This document shows, one piece after another, positions 12,298 through 24,896 of a DNA stretch of 64,000 nucleotides. This DNA comes from Dromiciops gliroides. Taxonomy: Eukaryota; Chordata; Mammalia; Microbiotheria; Microbiotheriidae. The position numbers and the translations under genes were made by a program. The notes below the pieces were generated by a model. The model made no database searches and was not told the origin of the DNA. It saw only the letters and a list, made by a program, of their open reading frames with translations. The DNA is taken from NCBI RefSeq assembly GCF_019393635.1, contig NC_057864.1, positions 448,092,822 through 448,156,821 of the forward strand, written 5' to 3'. Every line of letters starts with the position of its first letter. Position 1 is the first letter of the stretch.

Positions 12298-12847
12298 CAT
12301 ATATGGTCTGGTGCCCAGGCAAAGAGGAAAAGGAATAGAAAAATACAGAAATAAATTGAGAGAGAAAACCAAGATCTACCCACCCACCCCCACACAATCC
12401 CCCCCCCTTTTCCTGACTGGGTTTCACAGTGGAATGTTGGCAGTTTGCTTTTCTGCTATTTTTTTTCTTTTGCTCTGATGGCAAATCCAGCATTACTTCC
12501 AGGCTTGCTCAGTGCAAAAATTACATTAAAATGCTTTTCAAGACATTTTCTGCTGTGCAGAATTTTAAAAAATATGTTCTATAGGCGCCCAAACCCTTAT
12601 GTATGTCTCCTCTAAGACCTTTTGGGATCAAGTTCTAGCCATTTTTCTACCTCCAATTCCCGACCTCTACCCTACAATGTGGATTTCAACTTTCTTTACC
12701 TTCTTCCTCAGAGTCTCTCAATGCCACAGCTTCCTCTTACAATCAGTCTTCCTTTTCCGTCTTTCTTGCCAGTCTGTGCTTTTTCTTTGCTTTTCTTTTA
12801 ATCCCACTTCCCCTGAAGCTGAATGCTATGAATGGAAGGGGTGTGCC

Positions 12848-12879
<32 letters not shown>

Positions 12880-13280
12880 ATGTATGTGGTCAAGCAGAAA
12901 AGGAGATGAAGGAAGTTGTAAGTATGCCGGTCTATTTTTTAAGGGCATATACATATTGATTCTGCATAGATAGATACCTTGGGTCCTGAAGACCATGTTT
13001 TCTGGCCTATTCCACAATTAAGGAGCTTCTTGGCCTTTGGCTCTCTTTGGCTACTATTTTACTGGGTGAAATCTTCCCCTACCCCCACAATGTCCAAGGC
13101 TGGCTCTGGCAATTCTGAACAAAAAAGCAGACTCAGTGCTCGACTTAGTTTTCTGGAAACTGAAAATCCTTGTGGGGCTCTCAAGGCCTCCTTAGGGGCT
13201 GGTGGGCTCTACTGCTCTTGGGGGTCGAACCTGTAATTGAAAAGGAAGGGATAAAGGAAAAGTAAGAATAAGAAAGGAGG
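12298..13280. other. Noncoding DNA with a GT microsatellite
   Basis: No gene is supported. It holds two C-runs (about 12380-12412) and a (GT)n at 12851-12879. Confidence 0.5.
12851..12879. repeat. (GT)n microsatellite
   Basis: About 14 GT units. Confidence 0.96.
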
Positions 13281-13332
13281 GAGAGACAGAGGGAGAGAGA
13301 GGAGAGAGAGACAGAGAGAGAGACAGAGAGAC

Positions 13333-13392
<60 letters not shown>
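13281..13392. repeat. (GA)n microsatellite with GACA interruptions
   Basis: More than 100 bases of GA-rich repeat. It grades from imperfect GACAGAGA units into uninterrupted GA. Confidence 0.96.
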
Positions 13393-13395
<3 letters not shown>

Positions 13396-13884
13396 CTGAG
13401 AAGTCAATTTACTCCCCCGTCCTTGTAGGGAGTTAGGGGTCCTTCGGGCAAAGGGTTTATAGAGTAAAAAGTCAAAGTCATAGAAATAGAGCATACCACG
13501 GAAAATAGAATACACAGGGGAACTAATTTGTATCAATAATAAATACCTGACATAAGACCCAGATTATCGCCTCAATAGCAAATAATTTTAAAATACTCTT
13601 TTGCTGGTCATAATGTTTATTTTTTAACCAGATTGCTCTGGGAAATTTACTAAAGCACTCATAGCATGGAGGGTTAACGATTATATTACTCTGAAAAATA
13701 AAAACACATTAATATAGAACTTTAAGATTCCAAAGTGATTTTTTTCACTGAGCTTTTCCTGGGATGATGCTCCCTATATTGATGCTAGTGATATAGCTAT
13801 TATCAATACCCCCAAGATTTTTTGGGATCTTATCCTACTATGCTTATATTCATAGTAGAGAAACGCGTGTCCATTAATGTTCTT

Positions 13885-13885
<1 letters not shown>

Positions 13886-13920
<35 letters not shown>

Positions 13921-13934
13921 CTCCCCCCCCCCCA
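13886..13934. repeat. (CT)n followed by a C-run
   Basis: About 16 CT units run into CCCTCC and a C-run that ends CAG. This resembles a polypyrimidine tract plus AG, but no exon follows. Confidence 0.93.
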
Positions 13935-14433
13935 GTCAGGGTGCCTTTTACTCTATAGAGCAAAAGGCAAGAGCTACATATGAAGGGATACTCAAGTTCC
14001 AGGTGATGAATTGATCAGCAGAAGAGCAGGTAAGGGACACCTCTAAGAAGATTTGAGGATCTTGCCTAGGGTCTATCAAGCCATTCAGGCAGTGACAAAA
14101 GGTTAGTCTCCTGATGGAGACTCCGACTTGGGCTCCGGGGGTGGGAGTGGTTCGTGGTGGAAAACAAGGAGTATAAATGTCGCTCTCTATGTGGTTTTAA
14201 TATTCTCCCTAATCCCAATCCAATTTGGGGTTATTAGACTGATCCCAAAAGCGCCAGCAAAGGTTGCACATCTGTCTTATTTCAGTAACTCCCTGAGCTC
14301 CAGACAGAGGGAGAGATCCAGGAAAGGAGGAAACGTGCTGACATCGTTCCTCGCTCGGAGTGTACAGTTTAGTTCCTTCTCCCTCCCTTGTAGAGGAGAG
14401 GGAGTAGAGCATCATTTATTGAAGTGAAGAGTA

Positions 14434-14469
14434 GTGCGTGCGTGCGTGCGTGCGTGCGTGTGTGTGTGT
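14434..14469. repeat. (TGCG)n-(TG)n microsatellite
   Basis: Six or seven TGCG units pass into TG units. Confidence 0.95.
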
Positions 14470-14686
14470 TGGGTGTCTGCGTCTCCTTCTGGGCATCTTT
14501 CTTCTGATTTTCAAACTGTATTCTCAGAGCCGGGGCATGTGGCTAGGAACGGAAGGGGTGGGGAGGTAAAGAAAATAATTTTCACATTAAATGCCAAGCA
14601 CTGGGGAACTTTCTTACTTTCTCGCACTTCCCGCCTCATCCCCAACACACACACCTATCCACACCTTCATTCCTCTTATCTCTCGG

Positions 14687-14687
<1 letters not shown>

Positions 14688-14730
<43 letters not shown>
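14688..14730. repeat. (CA)n microsatellite
   Basis: About 21 CA units. Confidence 0.96.
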
Positions 14731-14734
<4 letters not shown>

Positions 14735-15797
14735 ACTTCCTTGTTTGAATCAGACCAATGTACCCTGACAAAGGGACGAAAAGGAAAGAAGGGGGGGAGT
14801 GGGGAAATCTTTGCTAACAAGAATTTATGTAAAACGAGCCCCCGAGCAGATGTTCCTATCCAGCCTCCAAGCATTTCTTTGGGTTGGAAAACCCTTGCCT
14901 CGGGTGTCTCAATTAAGTTGGAGAGAAAGCCCCTAACTGACTCCGCCCCCTGCCCAGGAGAACCGATTCCCCGGAGTACCCCAGCCTGCATGGTTACTAT
15001 TATTTCCTCCTTGTCCAATCTTTTTTTTTTCCTAACAAAAATTTTTTTTTAAAATATCAATTGCTGCTTTACTAGATCAAAGTAAGGATTCCTAGTGCAT
15101 CTGGAGGACCCAAGGGAGGGGGAGAGAGAGAGAAGAGGAAAGGAGGGGGAAAATTGGAGCAGCCACAGTTGCCCAACTTCAAAGTGTTCCTTAACAATGA
15201 ATTTTTGTCCTGTATATTTTAACTTCCCCTCCTCTCAATCTTTAGGATCGGCATCTGAGAGGAAGACAATAGGTCTGTGGGTTTTCCTCCAGGGAAATAA
15301 CCTGTTATGAACTTGCACCATCTACTCTCCTGCAGCCCCGTAAGCCCTTACAGAGTCTTAAAAGGACAGGTGGTTTCTGTCCCCGGGAATAGGTGAACTG
15401 AGGGAAAAGGTGAAATGAGCAACGGTAGGCATGGAGGGGAGCCAGAAAGAGACCTCTCAGGAGATACAGACTCCCCCTCCCATCTGTATTAATAGTGACA
15501 AATGCGATAATAATAATAACAACAGTAAGTGATAGTTCCGCCCTGCATCCTCAAAACCCACCTTTATGACGGTAGAGAGGACTTTTCCCAGCTTCCCACC
15601 GCTCACGAGTTAAGGTCAGATCTACTGAAAATAAAATGAAGGAACCCACAAGAATTCGGATAATTCGGAAGCTCCGGCATTTGGATTTCTTTGGGGCCAG
15701 GGGGAGTGTGATTCAGCAGTCTTGGCGGAATCTGGTGTAAGATCTAATTTATTAAATTATCTAAATTATTCAGTTATTTAATAGAGTGAGGATAATA
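14731..15797. other. Single-copy noncoding DNA
   Basis: No gene or interspersed repeat is recognised. A short AT-rich block of repeated TTAAATTATCTAAATTATT sits at about 15745-15782. Confidence 0.55.
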
Positions 15798-15990
15798 AAA
15801 GGGGCCTCGGAGACCATCTAGTCCAGCCTCCTCTTCGTGTAGATGAAGCGACCGAGGCTTAGAAAAACAGGACGATTTGCTCCGAGCCGCATAACGAGGA
15901 AGGATGAAAGATGGGATTTGAACTCCAGTCTTCTGAGTCTGGAGCCGAAGCCATTTTCACAATACAGTGCCTATATAGGTTGAAACCGCA
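15798..15990 (-). mobile_element. MIR/THER-type SINE
   Basis: GGGGCCTCGGAGACCATCTA, GATGAAGCGACCGAGGCTTA, GATTTGCTCCGAGCC and GGGATTTGAACTCCAGTCTT reverse-complement to the CORE-SINE with an L3-like tail. Confidence 0.75.
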
Positions 15991-16465
15991 TAAGGGCATC
16001 CTCTCTGAAGTGAAGGCTGAGGAAATAGAACCACTACGCTGGGAAAGGAACCTTCCAAAGGTTATGGGGTCGTCAGCCCGGAGAGCTAGGAGAAGGCAAT
16101 GAGGTAAGGTTTGGCTGCTTTTAAGGCTAGCATCCCTGGAAGAAGCCTAACCGATAAGGATTATTTTTAAGCAGTTTACGTGTCGGCTCTTTGCTGTCTC
16201 ATCCCGGCTGGGAAGAATAGGCAGAGATGGCATGAAAGAGGAGATGCATAGATGAATAACAGATGTATTGAAAAGGCCACTCTTTCCTTTGGTTTCTCAG
16301 AAAGCCTCTCTCCAAAGTGGTAGTAACCCGGCTAAACCCACACAAACACATTCTATAGTGAAGCATGCTGCGTGCCCGCCCCTGAGCGCTGAAACCTACA
16401 AAGCGAAGGAGGAGCTCTGTTGAACTGACAAGTACAAGTTACCCTGCTTGTAGATAGGATAGAAG

Positions 16466-16635
16466 ACCTACAAATGGAAGTGACTTTAGAGGTCATGTAG
16501 TTCAACCCCACCGTTTTACAGATGAAGAAATTAAGGCTCAGAGCAGTGAAGGTGATTTGCCCAAGGTCAGGAACAGATAAATAAGTGAACTGAAACCCTC
16601 TGTTGCCAAATCCTTTCCATTACATTGTTGATCTT
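16466..16635 (-). mobile_element. MIR/THER-type SINE
   Basis: GGAAGTGACTTTAGAGGTCA, CCGTTTTACAGATGAAGAAA, GGTGATTTGCCCAAGGTCAG and ACTGAAACCCTCTG occur in reverse MIR order. Confidence 0.75.
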
Positions 16636-18649
16636 AGTTTGCCCCTACTGATTCTGTTATTTGATGAACGATTAGAGGACTTCTCCGTCAGGGGAGAATA
16701 GGAAACAATAGCCGAGCCTGAACTGGGAATAAGATCCTATTAACGGCCTCCTCTCCTCCTTCCCCTCTCCCTTTCTTTTCTCTTCTCTCTCCCCCTCCCT
16801 CCGCATCGTCATCATCACCAGCAGCACCATCATCACCTTGTCTAACCTTGCCACATTTCTGTGGACCGTCGCTATCCAGCAACAGCTATGTTATAGCTCT
16901 CGGTCCCCCAGCCTTATGCTAGGAATGTCTCACCTCACCAAGGCAGCAGGAGAGGTGTCTGGAGAAGTTTCCGTGTTCTCTGGCTAAAATGGAAAGGGCA
17001 GTTAGATGCTCCCCTTCCCTCTCCACCGTCGAGAGGACAGATCGAGGGGGAAACAGAGTTGGTGCAACAGCTGCGTGTTTCGCCCAGCTTCGGCTCCTGC
17101 GGAGGATGTCCAGGGAAAGTACGGACTTGCCATTGTGTGAAAAACTTCTAAACAAACGTTTCCCCCAAACAGTTCCTGGGGCTGACTGAAATCACCAGGA
17201 GTTGGGGTGTGGTTCAGTCTTTTCGCTCTCTGATCTACGCCTCCTTGGGCCTAATGCCTCCAGCCTGGCAGCCAGAGGCAGGGCCTGGGAGGACAGGACT
17301 GGGCAGGGCAAAGCAGGGCAGGGGGAGGTGTGCTCTCAAGCAGTCGGGGTCAGTTATTGGGTTGTCTGTGGCGGGAAGAGAGCAAAGCCCTCAGTGATAC
17401 TGAGAGCTACACCCAGTTCAGGCGGAGCAAAGGAGCAAGAATCTGATCGAGAGACTGAGGCCCGAACTAAGCCCAACAAGTCAAGTCTACTCATGTCTTC
17501 CTAAAGGGAATTCGGCATGCATTAAAGTGCTAGAAGGGCGGTGGGTGTGTCGAAGGATATTTAGAGAGAGTGATCCTGCTTTCCATTAAGAGAAACACTT
17601 GTCCCTAATAAAAACCCCGGTTCTCCTCCATGCGTTGACTGTGCTTTCCCCAAGCCTGGTGTCCTACGGTTCCTTAGCTACCTCTCTACTTGTGGCTACG
17701 GTTGAGCTAACCTCCCTCACCCCCAGTCCCTATCCCAGTGCCACATAATACTGGTAGAGTCCGTTCTGAGCTACTCCACCAGTCTCACCTGCCCAGCATG
17801 CACATCTGCCTCCGAGTCTCTCGAAGATTCAGGAGGGTTCTAGATTTCTGGCAGGATTCTGGAGCTCTGGTAGAATTTTGGAACTATTTTAGAATTCTGG
17901 TGCTCTGTAGCTATGCCCCATTCCTTTCTCCTTTGTCCAGGGGAAACAGTTACAGTTTTTAATAAGGGAACCCAAGAGCTGGTTCTCCTCCCCAAATCCC
18001 TTCCAGCTTTGGGAACGTATTTTTCTGAAAAGATTCGGGTCAAGGAACAGACCAAATCACCGTACAGCCCCTTCCAACCTCTGCACACTTCCACATACAG
18101 TGCACACAGTCCAGGTTCACACCTGCACGTGCACGTGCACATTCTTCCTATGCTACTCTCCCTCCACCCCCACCTCCTTCTCCTTCTTCCCCATGCTAGG
18201 CCTGGCCTGTTTCTGTCAGGTGATTAACGACTCCACTTATTCCACGGATTTCAGGGTCTCCTGCTCAGCATTTTCGGTTTCTGGGCTGTATATCACGCTG
18301 TGGGGAAGGGACAAGGGACGGGGAGAAGCTGAGTAAATACCACAGCGCTGTTCTGAGCTCTCTTGCCGTTTTGTTTTGTTAAGGCCGCCTGGTAAATCTT
18401 TCCCTAGAGAACCCCAAGGAAGTAGCAAGTGGGGATGGGGGTTGGTGGGGGTGGGGGGAGACCTGGCAGGTTGCTCTCAGGTTTTTGTCTCTTCTATATC
18501 CTCCCATCCCCTAGTAGGAAAGAGGACTGTTCAGCCTCAAAGCATGCTCGGATACTAAGTAGTCTCTCAACTAGATAAAGACTTCTGAAGTATAGTCATT
18601 CACAAAAGTCGCTCTCACGTGTACAGCTCTTTGGTTCAGCCATCATGAC
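16636..18649. other. Single-copy noncoding DNA, relatively GC-rich
   Basis: No gene is supported. Internal points are a CT-rich run (about 16750-16805), a degenerate ATTCTGG-type tandem at about 17836-17905 (GATTTCTGG, GATTCTGG, GAATTTTGG, GAATTCTGG), and the motif cluster at 18117-18140. Confidence 0.55.
18117..18140. promoter_or_regulatory. T-box-like core beside overlapping CACGTG E-boxes
   Basis: TCACACCT (18117-18124) directly abuts GCACGTGCACGTGCAC (18125-18140). The latter holds two CACGTG palindromes, and CACCTG spans the junction. TCACACCT is the T-box half-site core and CACGTG the class B bHLH site. The match is by eye. Each motif alone is common by chance. Confidence 0.3.
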
Positions 18650-18860
18650 TCAAGACTACATAAGGCTTTCAGGTTTACCAAGGGCATCTTTCCCAACAAC
18701 ACTGTTGAATAAAGTAGAGTAAATATTAGTATCTTTCATTTTATAGCTGGGGAAACTAATCGTTAGGAAGGTTGTCCACGGAGGTGTCGGAGGAATGGGG
18801 ATTTGTGACTCCAAGACTGGTCCTCTCTCTACAAACTCCAAGCTGCTTTTACTAATCGGC
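18650..18860 (-). mobile_element. Worn MIR
   Basis: CATTTTATAGCTGGGGAAAC, then GGAAGGTTGTCC and TGTGACTCCAAGACTGGTCC can be read as a reverse MIR core with heavy substitution. Confidence 0.55.
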
Positions 18861-19884
18861 CATCAGAATTAGGCAAAGTGCGGGGTCATGACTCCCCACT
18901 CACTGCAGGAGGCCCTTGGCCTCTGGCACAGGGGCTGCTCTTTCTAAGGTTGCAGGCTCATTAGCTAAGGAGATGTGGTTACCTGCAGGGAGCCTGGGAA
19001 GGGGAAGAGGAGGGAAAGGGGAAGGGAGAGAAGTGAAAGCAGTCCTTATGACTACCTTTAACACCAGGGTTTATTTTTTATTTAGCCCGACGGGATCCAT
19101 TTCTGTGACACCTTCAAAACTCTCTTCCTCCGACTGGGCTAATTCCCAGCTTGATTTTTGTCCCTTCAGTTTTTTCTCTACAGCAGCCTGTGCGGCAGAT
19201 TCCTTCAAATGTGCTAGAAAGAAACATCTTCCCGTGCTCCTTCCCCAGCCCAAAGACTCCATGCCCAGAATGAAGAGAGAATGAGGAAGAGGAGAGATTT
19301 CCAGAACGAGGTTCCTGGCCTCTTCTTAGTACCAGAATTGATCATCTTTCAGGCCATTTCATCAGAGCCCCTGCAACTAATTAGAAAATACCTAGCCAGG
19401 AAGAGGGACAAAGGCTAGAGGAGAAGACTCCAGGCCAGAGGCTAGATCTTCTGTGCAGGGTAGGCTAGACTGTCCTAGTGAAAATATGTTGAAGAAAAAA
19501 AGAAAGAAAGAAAAAAGAAAATACATTGGCCCTAGTGGGGCATGTACACTGTCTCTGTGTGTCCATATGTGTAAGGTTGCCCTTCTACACTGTTTAAGGA
19601 CTCCCTAGGACAGAGAAGCACAGGGGGACTGGCCTGCAGGTAGGACAGAGGCTAGTGGGGAATTTGCCTTCTTGAGGGCAGCCAAACAGATTACTTGTGC
19701 TCCTACTCCACCCACATCTTTCAGAGGTGTCCCCTGCCCTGACAGCAATATTACATATGCCTGTGTATATTCTTCACACACATATATTATTTATGATGAA
19801 ATGGCTTCTGTATGAAGATTTGACTCATGTAAAGGCCCAGTAGAGTTTAGGGTCAGTGGAAAGGAACTAGCTTAGCAAGGGTCA
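18861..19884. other. Single-copy noncoding DNA
   Basis: No gene or repeat is recognised apart from an AAAG-rich stretch at about 19494-19519. Confidence 0.5.
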
Positions 19885-20060
19885 GACTTAGAGCTAGATG
19901 GACCTCAGAAATTATCCAGCCCAACCCCACGATTATACAGATAGATGAGGCAGAAGAGGCAGATAAGGCCCAAGTAGCTTAAAGAGGGAGAGGGATTGCT
20001 TAAGGTCACTAACTAGGCAGCAGGCCTCCCGTAGCTCAATGTGCAGTTCTACTGAGCAGC
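19885..20060 (-). mobile_element. MIR/THER-type SINE
   Basis: AGAGCTAGATGGACCTCAGA, CCCAACCCCACGATTATACA and GATTGCTTAAGGTCACTAAC mark a reverse-oriented worn copy. Confidence 0.65.
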
Positions 20061-21248
20061 CTGGGGAAGAGTTGAGCTTTTAGAGCATTGTTATTCCATA
20101 ACTCCCTGGAGTGTCCAACAAGGAGATGTGAGAGGTTGTAATTGACAAACACTTGGGAAAATCCTGTACAATTTCTATCACCTTTTTTTCCCTACCTATA
20201 GTCAAGGGAAGAGCCTGAAGATTAAATACACAGATGTTTTTAGTTTACAATAGAAGTGTAAACATGACCATAATTCATGACTTTACTATTGACTGACCAC
20301 AATTGACTGACTTTGGTGCAAGGTCTATCTTTGACTCTAACCCAGTAGACTCAAACCTACCTTTTAGAAATCCCCCAAGATGTGCTGAATGTTGTCACAA
20401 TCCCTAGAATTATTCCTCTGGATAAAAAATTCCAAAGAAAAGGGACAAAGGCAGAGAACTCTGAAAAGGACTGTTCAAGTTTCAAAATATGCTAGATACA
20501 CCAAAGTATGGAACAGAAAAATTAATATTATTTTTCCTGTCCTGCAAAATTCCTTAGTCAAACTTGAATCTGTTCGGAGGTTTTATCGAGAAGCCCAGAA
20601 CAGTCGGTCACAGACAGTCTCAGGCAATTTCTCTCCCTCACGGGGCTAAAACTAACACAGGGAGAAAACACGGGAAAACAAACTGACAGAGCCGGCAGGA
20701 GAGATAAGTTCAGCCCATGGCTATTTGGTATTTTTTCTGTGAAAATGTATTTTTCTTTTCTTTCTGATAATTCAATTCTCTCTGAATCATTCAGTTCAGT
20801 TCAGTTCAATTTAATTGGATTCTAGCCAACCAAGGTTTCTAATAGGTTCTTTGTGTAGTTTTGAAGGTTGTGTTCAGTTCCTGAAGCAAGGATCCGGCAT
20901 AGAACAACCCACTGGGTTTGGTTCCGCTTTCCAAGTTTGCTGGAAGAGCTCAGAGATAACAGATCGATACCCCTTTGCATTAAGATGTTTTCTTCCCCAG
21001 TCCAAATTCACTTTTCCAGGGACCAACGGGTAAAGACGAAATGAAACTGATCTCCACTCTCTACTTTTCATTCTCAGTGCCTCGGCTTTTGAAGAGAGTC
21101 TAAGGAAAGAAACGTAGACACAAACACACATGTGATCTAAGCTCCAACTAAACGAAAGCACCACCTTGCTTCCCAAGGGATGATTGAATCCTTAGAGATC
21201 TCCCCTTTAGACTTCGAATATTGATTTAATGTTGAACGCGGTTAGGAA
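20061..21248. other. Single-copy noncoding DNA
   Basis: No gene is supported. A run of TCAGT/TCAAT pentamers lies at about 20789-20811 (TTCAGTTCAGTTCAGTTCAA). Confidence 0.5.
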
Positions 21249-21420
21249 GAACCAGCTAGAGCTGGAAGAGACTTAATAGACCACCTAGTTTAATTCCTTC
21301 ATTTTATGGAGATTGAAACTGAGGCCCAGAGAAGGAAGGAGATTTGGAAGGGGGGGGGGGGGTTGTCAATTGACTAGAAATCCAGGTTCACCATTTCGTG
21401 TACACCCTAAGTGCTCCTTC
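21249..21420 (-). mobile_element. MIR/THER-type SINE
   Basis: AGAGCTGGAAGAGACTTAAT, CCTTCATTTTATGGAGATTG and AAACTGAGGCCCAGAGAAGG are a reverse MIR. A run of more than ten G interrupts it at about 21350-21362. Confidence 0.7.
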
Positions 21421-23324
21421 CAAGAGATACACATATTAGGGTTCATTTCTCCGGTCCATACTTTGGTGTATCTTGCATAGCAGTTGTATGAGTAATCCAG
21501 GGTCCCGTGTGGAAAGCCCTCTTTCAGAAACTATCCATTTATGTTTCCTAATCCTAACTGGATGGGTCTCTTTAGGGCTCCTTCTAACTCTAGTGCTCTA
21601 TCTCAATCTACTGTGGTGTGTTGCGACTTTACAGGTATCCTGTGGAGCATGGCGAATGGGTGCAGGATGGGTTGCCGGCTTCTGTGTCGGGAAGTTTGGG
21701 CAGAGGGACCAGCCCCATCATTAGGCATGGGCCTTAGTGTAAATTTACTTACGGGGAACATTAAAAAAGGTTTTTCAATGCCTCTCTCAACCTCCAATCG
21801 AATAGCCCAAACTGTCCATTTCGGATCCGAAAACTGATCTCCTCGCCCTAATCCAAAAGAAGAGAAGGGGAAGACAAATCAACTGAAATAAAGCTTCAGC
21901 CTAAGGGACGCACCCCTTGCTGGCCACAAATTACTATGGGAATTTTATGGCCCGGAAAGGAACATTCGTTACGCAAACTCCGAGGAGGGGAGGGGGAGTG
22001 GAAGAAGGAAAAGGAAGGGGTGCCTGAGCTAAAAAGAGGGAAAGGGGGTTCTCATTTATCTTGTGGCCATTCCAGATTTCACAACGGGTCCAGCCTAGTC
22101 AGCGAAGCCGCGACTGGGCTGTTAGGGTTCTCTGGACATGAAAAGACAATCAAAGGAAGAATGCTGAGGGCATGGAGCCTTTACTTGAAAAAGTTCAGAG
22201 AGAGCCTTTCAAATTGAGTGTGCTATCCTCCAAGACATTAGACACATAATGGATAATGGGGAGAAAGACTATTCAGGTCATCTAAGGCCAAAACAAATGA
22301 ACAAACACAAAACCCCACTGACTCCTCAGTTTCACCCTCAGAGTTCCAGAAAAGGTTTTAAGTTTTTCTAAAGGGTTATCTCGCTTCTCCCTATAATTTT
22401 CGGTTGAGCTGCACTGGTACTCCTACATCTCCGTCTATCAATGGTCAGCCCATTTCCGCCCTACCTAGATAATTAATTGCTCCGGAGATTAAATAGAATG
22501 GGGGAAAAGCCTGACAGCTTACTTCTCTAGCTAAGTCCCGAGGCAGGTACCGTCCTAGGACAACCAGACTGGTGGTCAATAGAAGTAAAATCAGGACTCC
22601 CTCCCTGATCGCACAGTCTCCTTCGTTTCCGGGGTTCTAGCTCAGACACTAAGGCACTCAGGTTAGGCGGGTTAGGGACCTTCGTCCCCATGTGCACTGT
22701 AGGCCATTTTAATTCTTCATTTTAGCACCTAGAGCTTCGCCAGCTTCACCTCCTCTCTGAATTGCGGGTTAAAATCTCTCTAGACTAGGGAAATAAATAA
22801 AAACAGGCAGCAAAGGGAACGAGGCTTTAGGACTGGGATTAGTCCAAGTCTCCACCCATCCCTCCCAGCCCAGACCAAAAAACCAAAACAAAACAAAACA
22901 AAAAAACCCTACAAATTCTATCATAGTCAATATACACAAATATACACAAACTAAAAACTCTTGCTATGAACAGAGTAAGAGGCAACGTTTTGTGGATAAA
23001 GAACCTGAGTACAAGTCTACTGTCTGACGCCTGCTACTTTTAGGAAAAAGAATTTCTTAACGTTTCCGTAATGATCCCATCTATCTTTCAAAGGCTGAGT
23101 CACAAATGAGTTGCCTATCTACATGGACTGTGTACCAGTTTGGGAGCTCCCCACACTGATGAAATCTACGTCCAGCCCAAACAAAGAAAAAAAAAGGGGG
23201 GGGGGATGCAGCTCACTGTGCTCTAGGTTTTGTGTAGATGATTTTTTAAAATAACAAAAAGGAGATGAATTACAGCTGGTGGAATAAAATCAGCACTGGA
23301 GTTGACAGACGTCCAGCGCTGAGT
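21421..23324. other. Single-copy noncoding DNA
   Basis: No gene or interspersed repeat is recognised. It contains an AAAAC-type simple repeat (about 22877-22910), a short duplication of ATATACACAA (about 22930-22950) and an A-run/G-run pair (about 23186-23205). Confidence 0.55.
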
Positions 23325-23455
23325 TAGTTAGCATCCTGACTTCCACACCTCTCTGAGCCGCTTTATTAATCTGTAAAATGGACTTATTAACACTATCACT
23401 ACCTATCTCACAAGGCCCCAGGGTGAGAAAAGCTTTGTTAACGTTAAAGAGTCAT
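23325..23455 (+). mobile_element. MIR fragment
   Basis: GACTTCCACACCTCTCTGAG is followed by TTTATTAATCTGTAAAATGG, then CTATCTCACAAGGCCC and GTTAACGTTAAAGAGTCATA. Confidence 0.6.
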
Positions 23456-24204
23456 AAGGGGATCTCCTTCAGGTGACTGCAGGATGGTTCTTAAATTAAG
23501 GGGCTGACTTCCATTTGCTCCAGGCAGAAATCAGACTTCTAACTTGAGAATGACACCCGTAGATCCTAGCCTAAAGGGAAGCCGGATCCAGGTTGCCTGG
23601 AACGTTAAACCACAGTCGCTAAGGGAAGTACCTAAGGAGATTCTTTGGGAATAGATTTCTGGGTGCTCGCTTAGTGTCTGTGCGTAGAATGCACCCCGGT
23701 TTAGAACCCGCGGTAAGTCTTTCTCCTTTCCGGTTTCCTTCCAAACCTGCAGCGCTCAAGGGAGGGTCTCCCCGAGTCAGGGCCAAGAGCTGCCCGTGGT
23801 TCGGGACGCTGAAACGACCTTTTAGATAAGAACTCGGGCAGGAGAATATTCGGAGACCCAGAGGAATCGGGGCCAAGACCTCTACTGACAGTGCTCTCGT
23901 CTCTGCCTACTGGCTGGAGATGCTAAGGAAGTCAGCGCCCTTCACTCTTCCCCAGGCCTGGCTCTCACCACTTACGAGATGTAAAGGTCTCTGGCTCAGT
24001 AGGCCTATCTCTTCAGAGGAAACAGTCCCCTTAAAAAGGTGTAGAGCTTGTGAAAAGCTTTGTACTCTCTTAAAAGTTCCTATTTCAGGTACATATCTAA
24101 GCCTACCTGGTGGAGAAGGAGATGCAGAGAGTGCGCGGGTGCGCGTGTGGGGAGGGAAATTCAGGTTCCGGGGAGGCTTTGCAATAATAATAAAAGACAA
24201 TTTA

Positions 24205-24232
24205 AACACACACACACACACACACACACACA
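24205..24232. repeat. (CA)n microsatellite
   Basis: About 14 CA units. Confidence 0.95.
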
Positions 24233-24789
24233 CCTTTCTATTTACTCTCCTTCCTTCATCCCCAAATTCTTAGGAAAGCTTTTTGTTTTTTGTTATTTGT
24301 TTGTTTGTTTTGGGGTTTGACTTTCCCTTCCCACGCTATTGCGTCTCATTGCTTTCAACAAGAGATCTGGAAGTTCTGGGCCAGGCAGAGGAAGGCGAGC
24401 CGAGAGGGGGTGAAAGTGAAGCAGGATTCAACCCGCCAGGCCCTTGAGAGTCCAAGTCAAATGGATCACATGTCACACTATACCCACCCCTGGGCATCTA
24501 GAAGGGGAAGGGTGCGCCTTGACCTTGGGTAGGGAAGATATTTTGGTTCCGTGCGGAAGCCACAGACTGTAGCGGCTGTTTGCACTTGAACCTGATCTCG
24601 GGGCTCATCTTTGCGTTCTCCCCGGGTCACTTTTTTGTCCTCTCACTGGGTAATTTGTGTGCTTGTTAATGGTGAGTTGGGGGTGGAGAGGGACGAGGAA
24701 CAGGAAAGGTAGAAGTATTAAATCGAATCCCTAACAGCTTTCTCCTTCAATCAAATGTCTCACTTCCCCACCCATCTGAACAGACAACA

Positions 24790-24815
24790 ACCACACCACC
24801 ACCACCACCACCACT
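24790..24815. repeat. (CAC)n microsatellite
   Basis: About seven CAC units. Confidence 0.9.
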
Positions 24816-24824
24816 CCTGCGGAG

Positions 24825-24896
24825 CTCTCTGTCTCTGTCTGTCTTTGTGTCTCTGTCTGTCTGTCTGTCTGTCTCTGTCTCTGTCTCTCGGTCTGT
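24825..24896. repeat. (CTGT)n / (CT)n simple repeat
   Basis: Alternating CTGT and CTCTGT units. Confidence 0.93.

Noticed and set aside
13886..13936. CT-run, C-run and CAG as a splice acceptor
   Set aside because: No coding frame or donor follows. It is a simple repeat.
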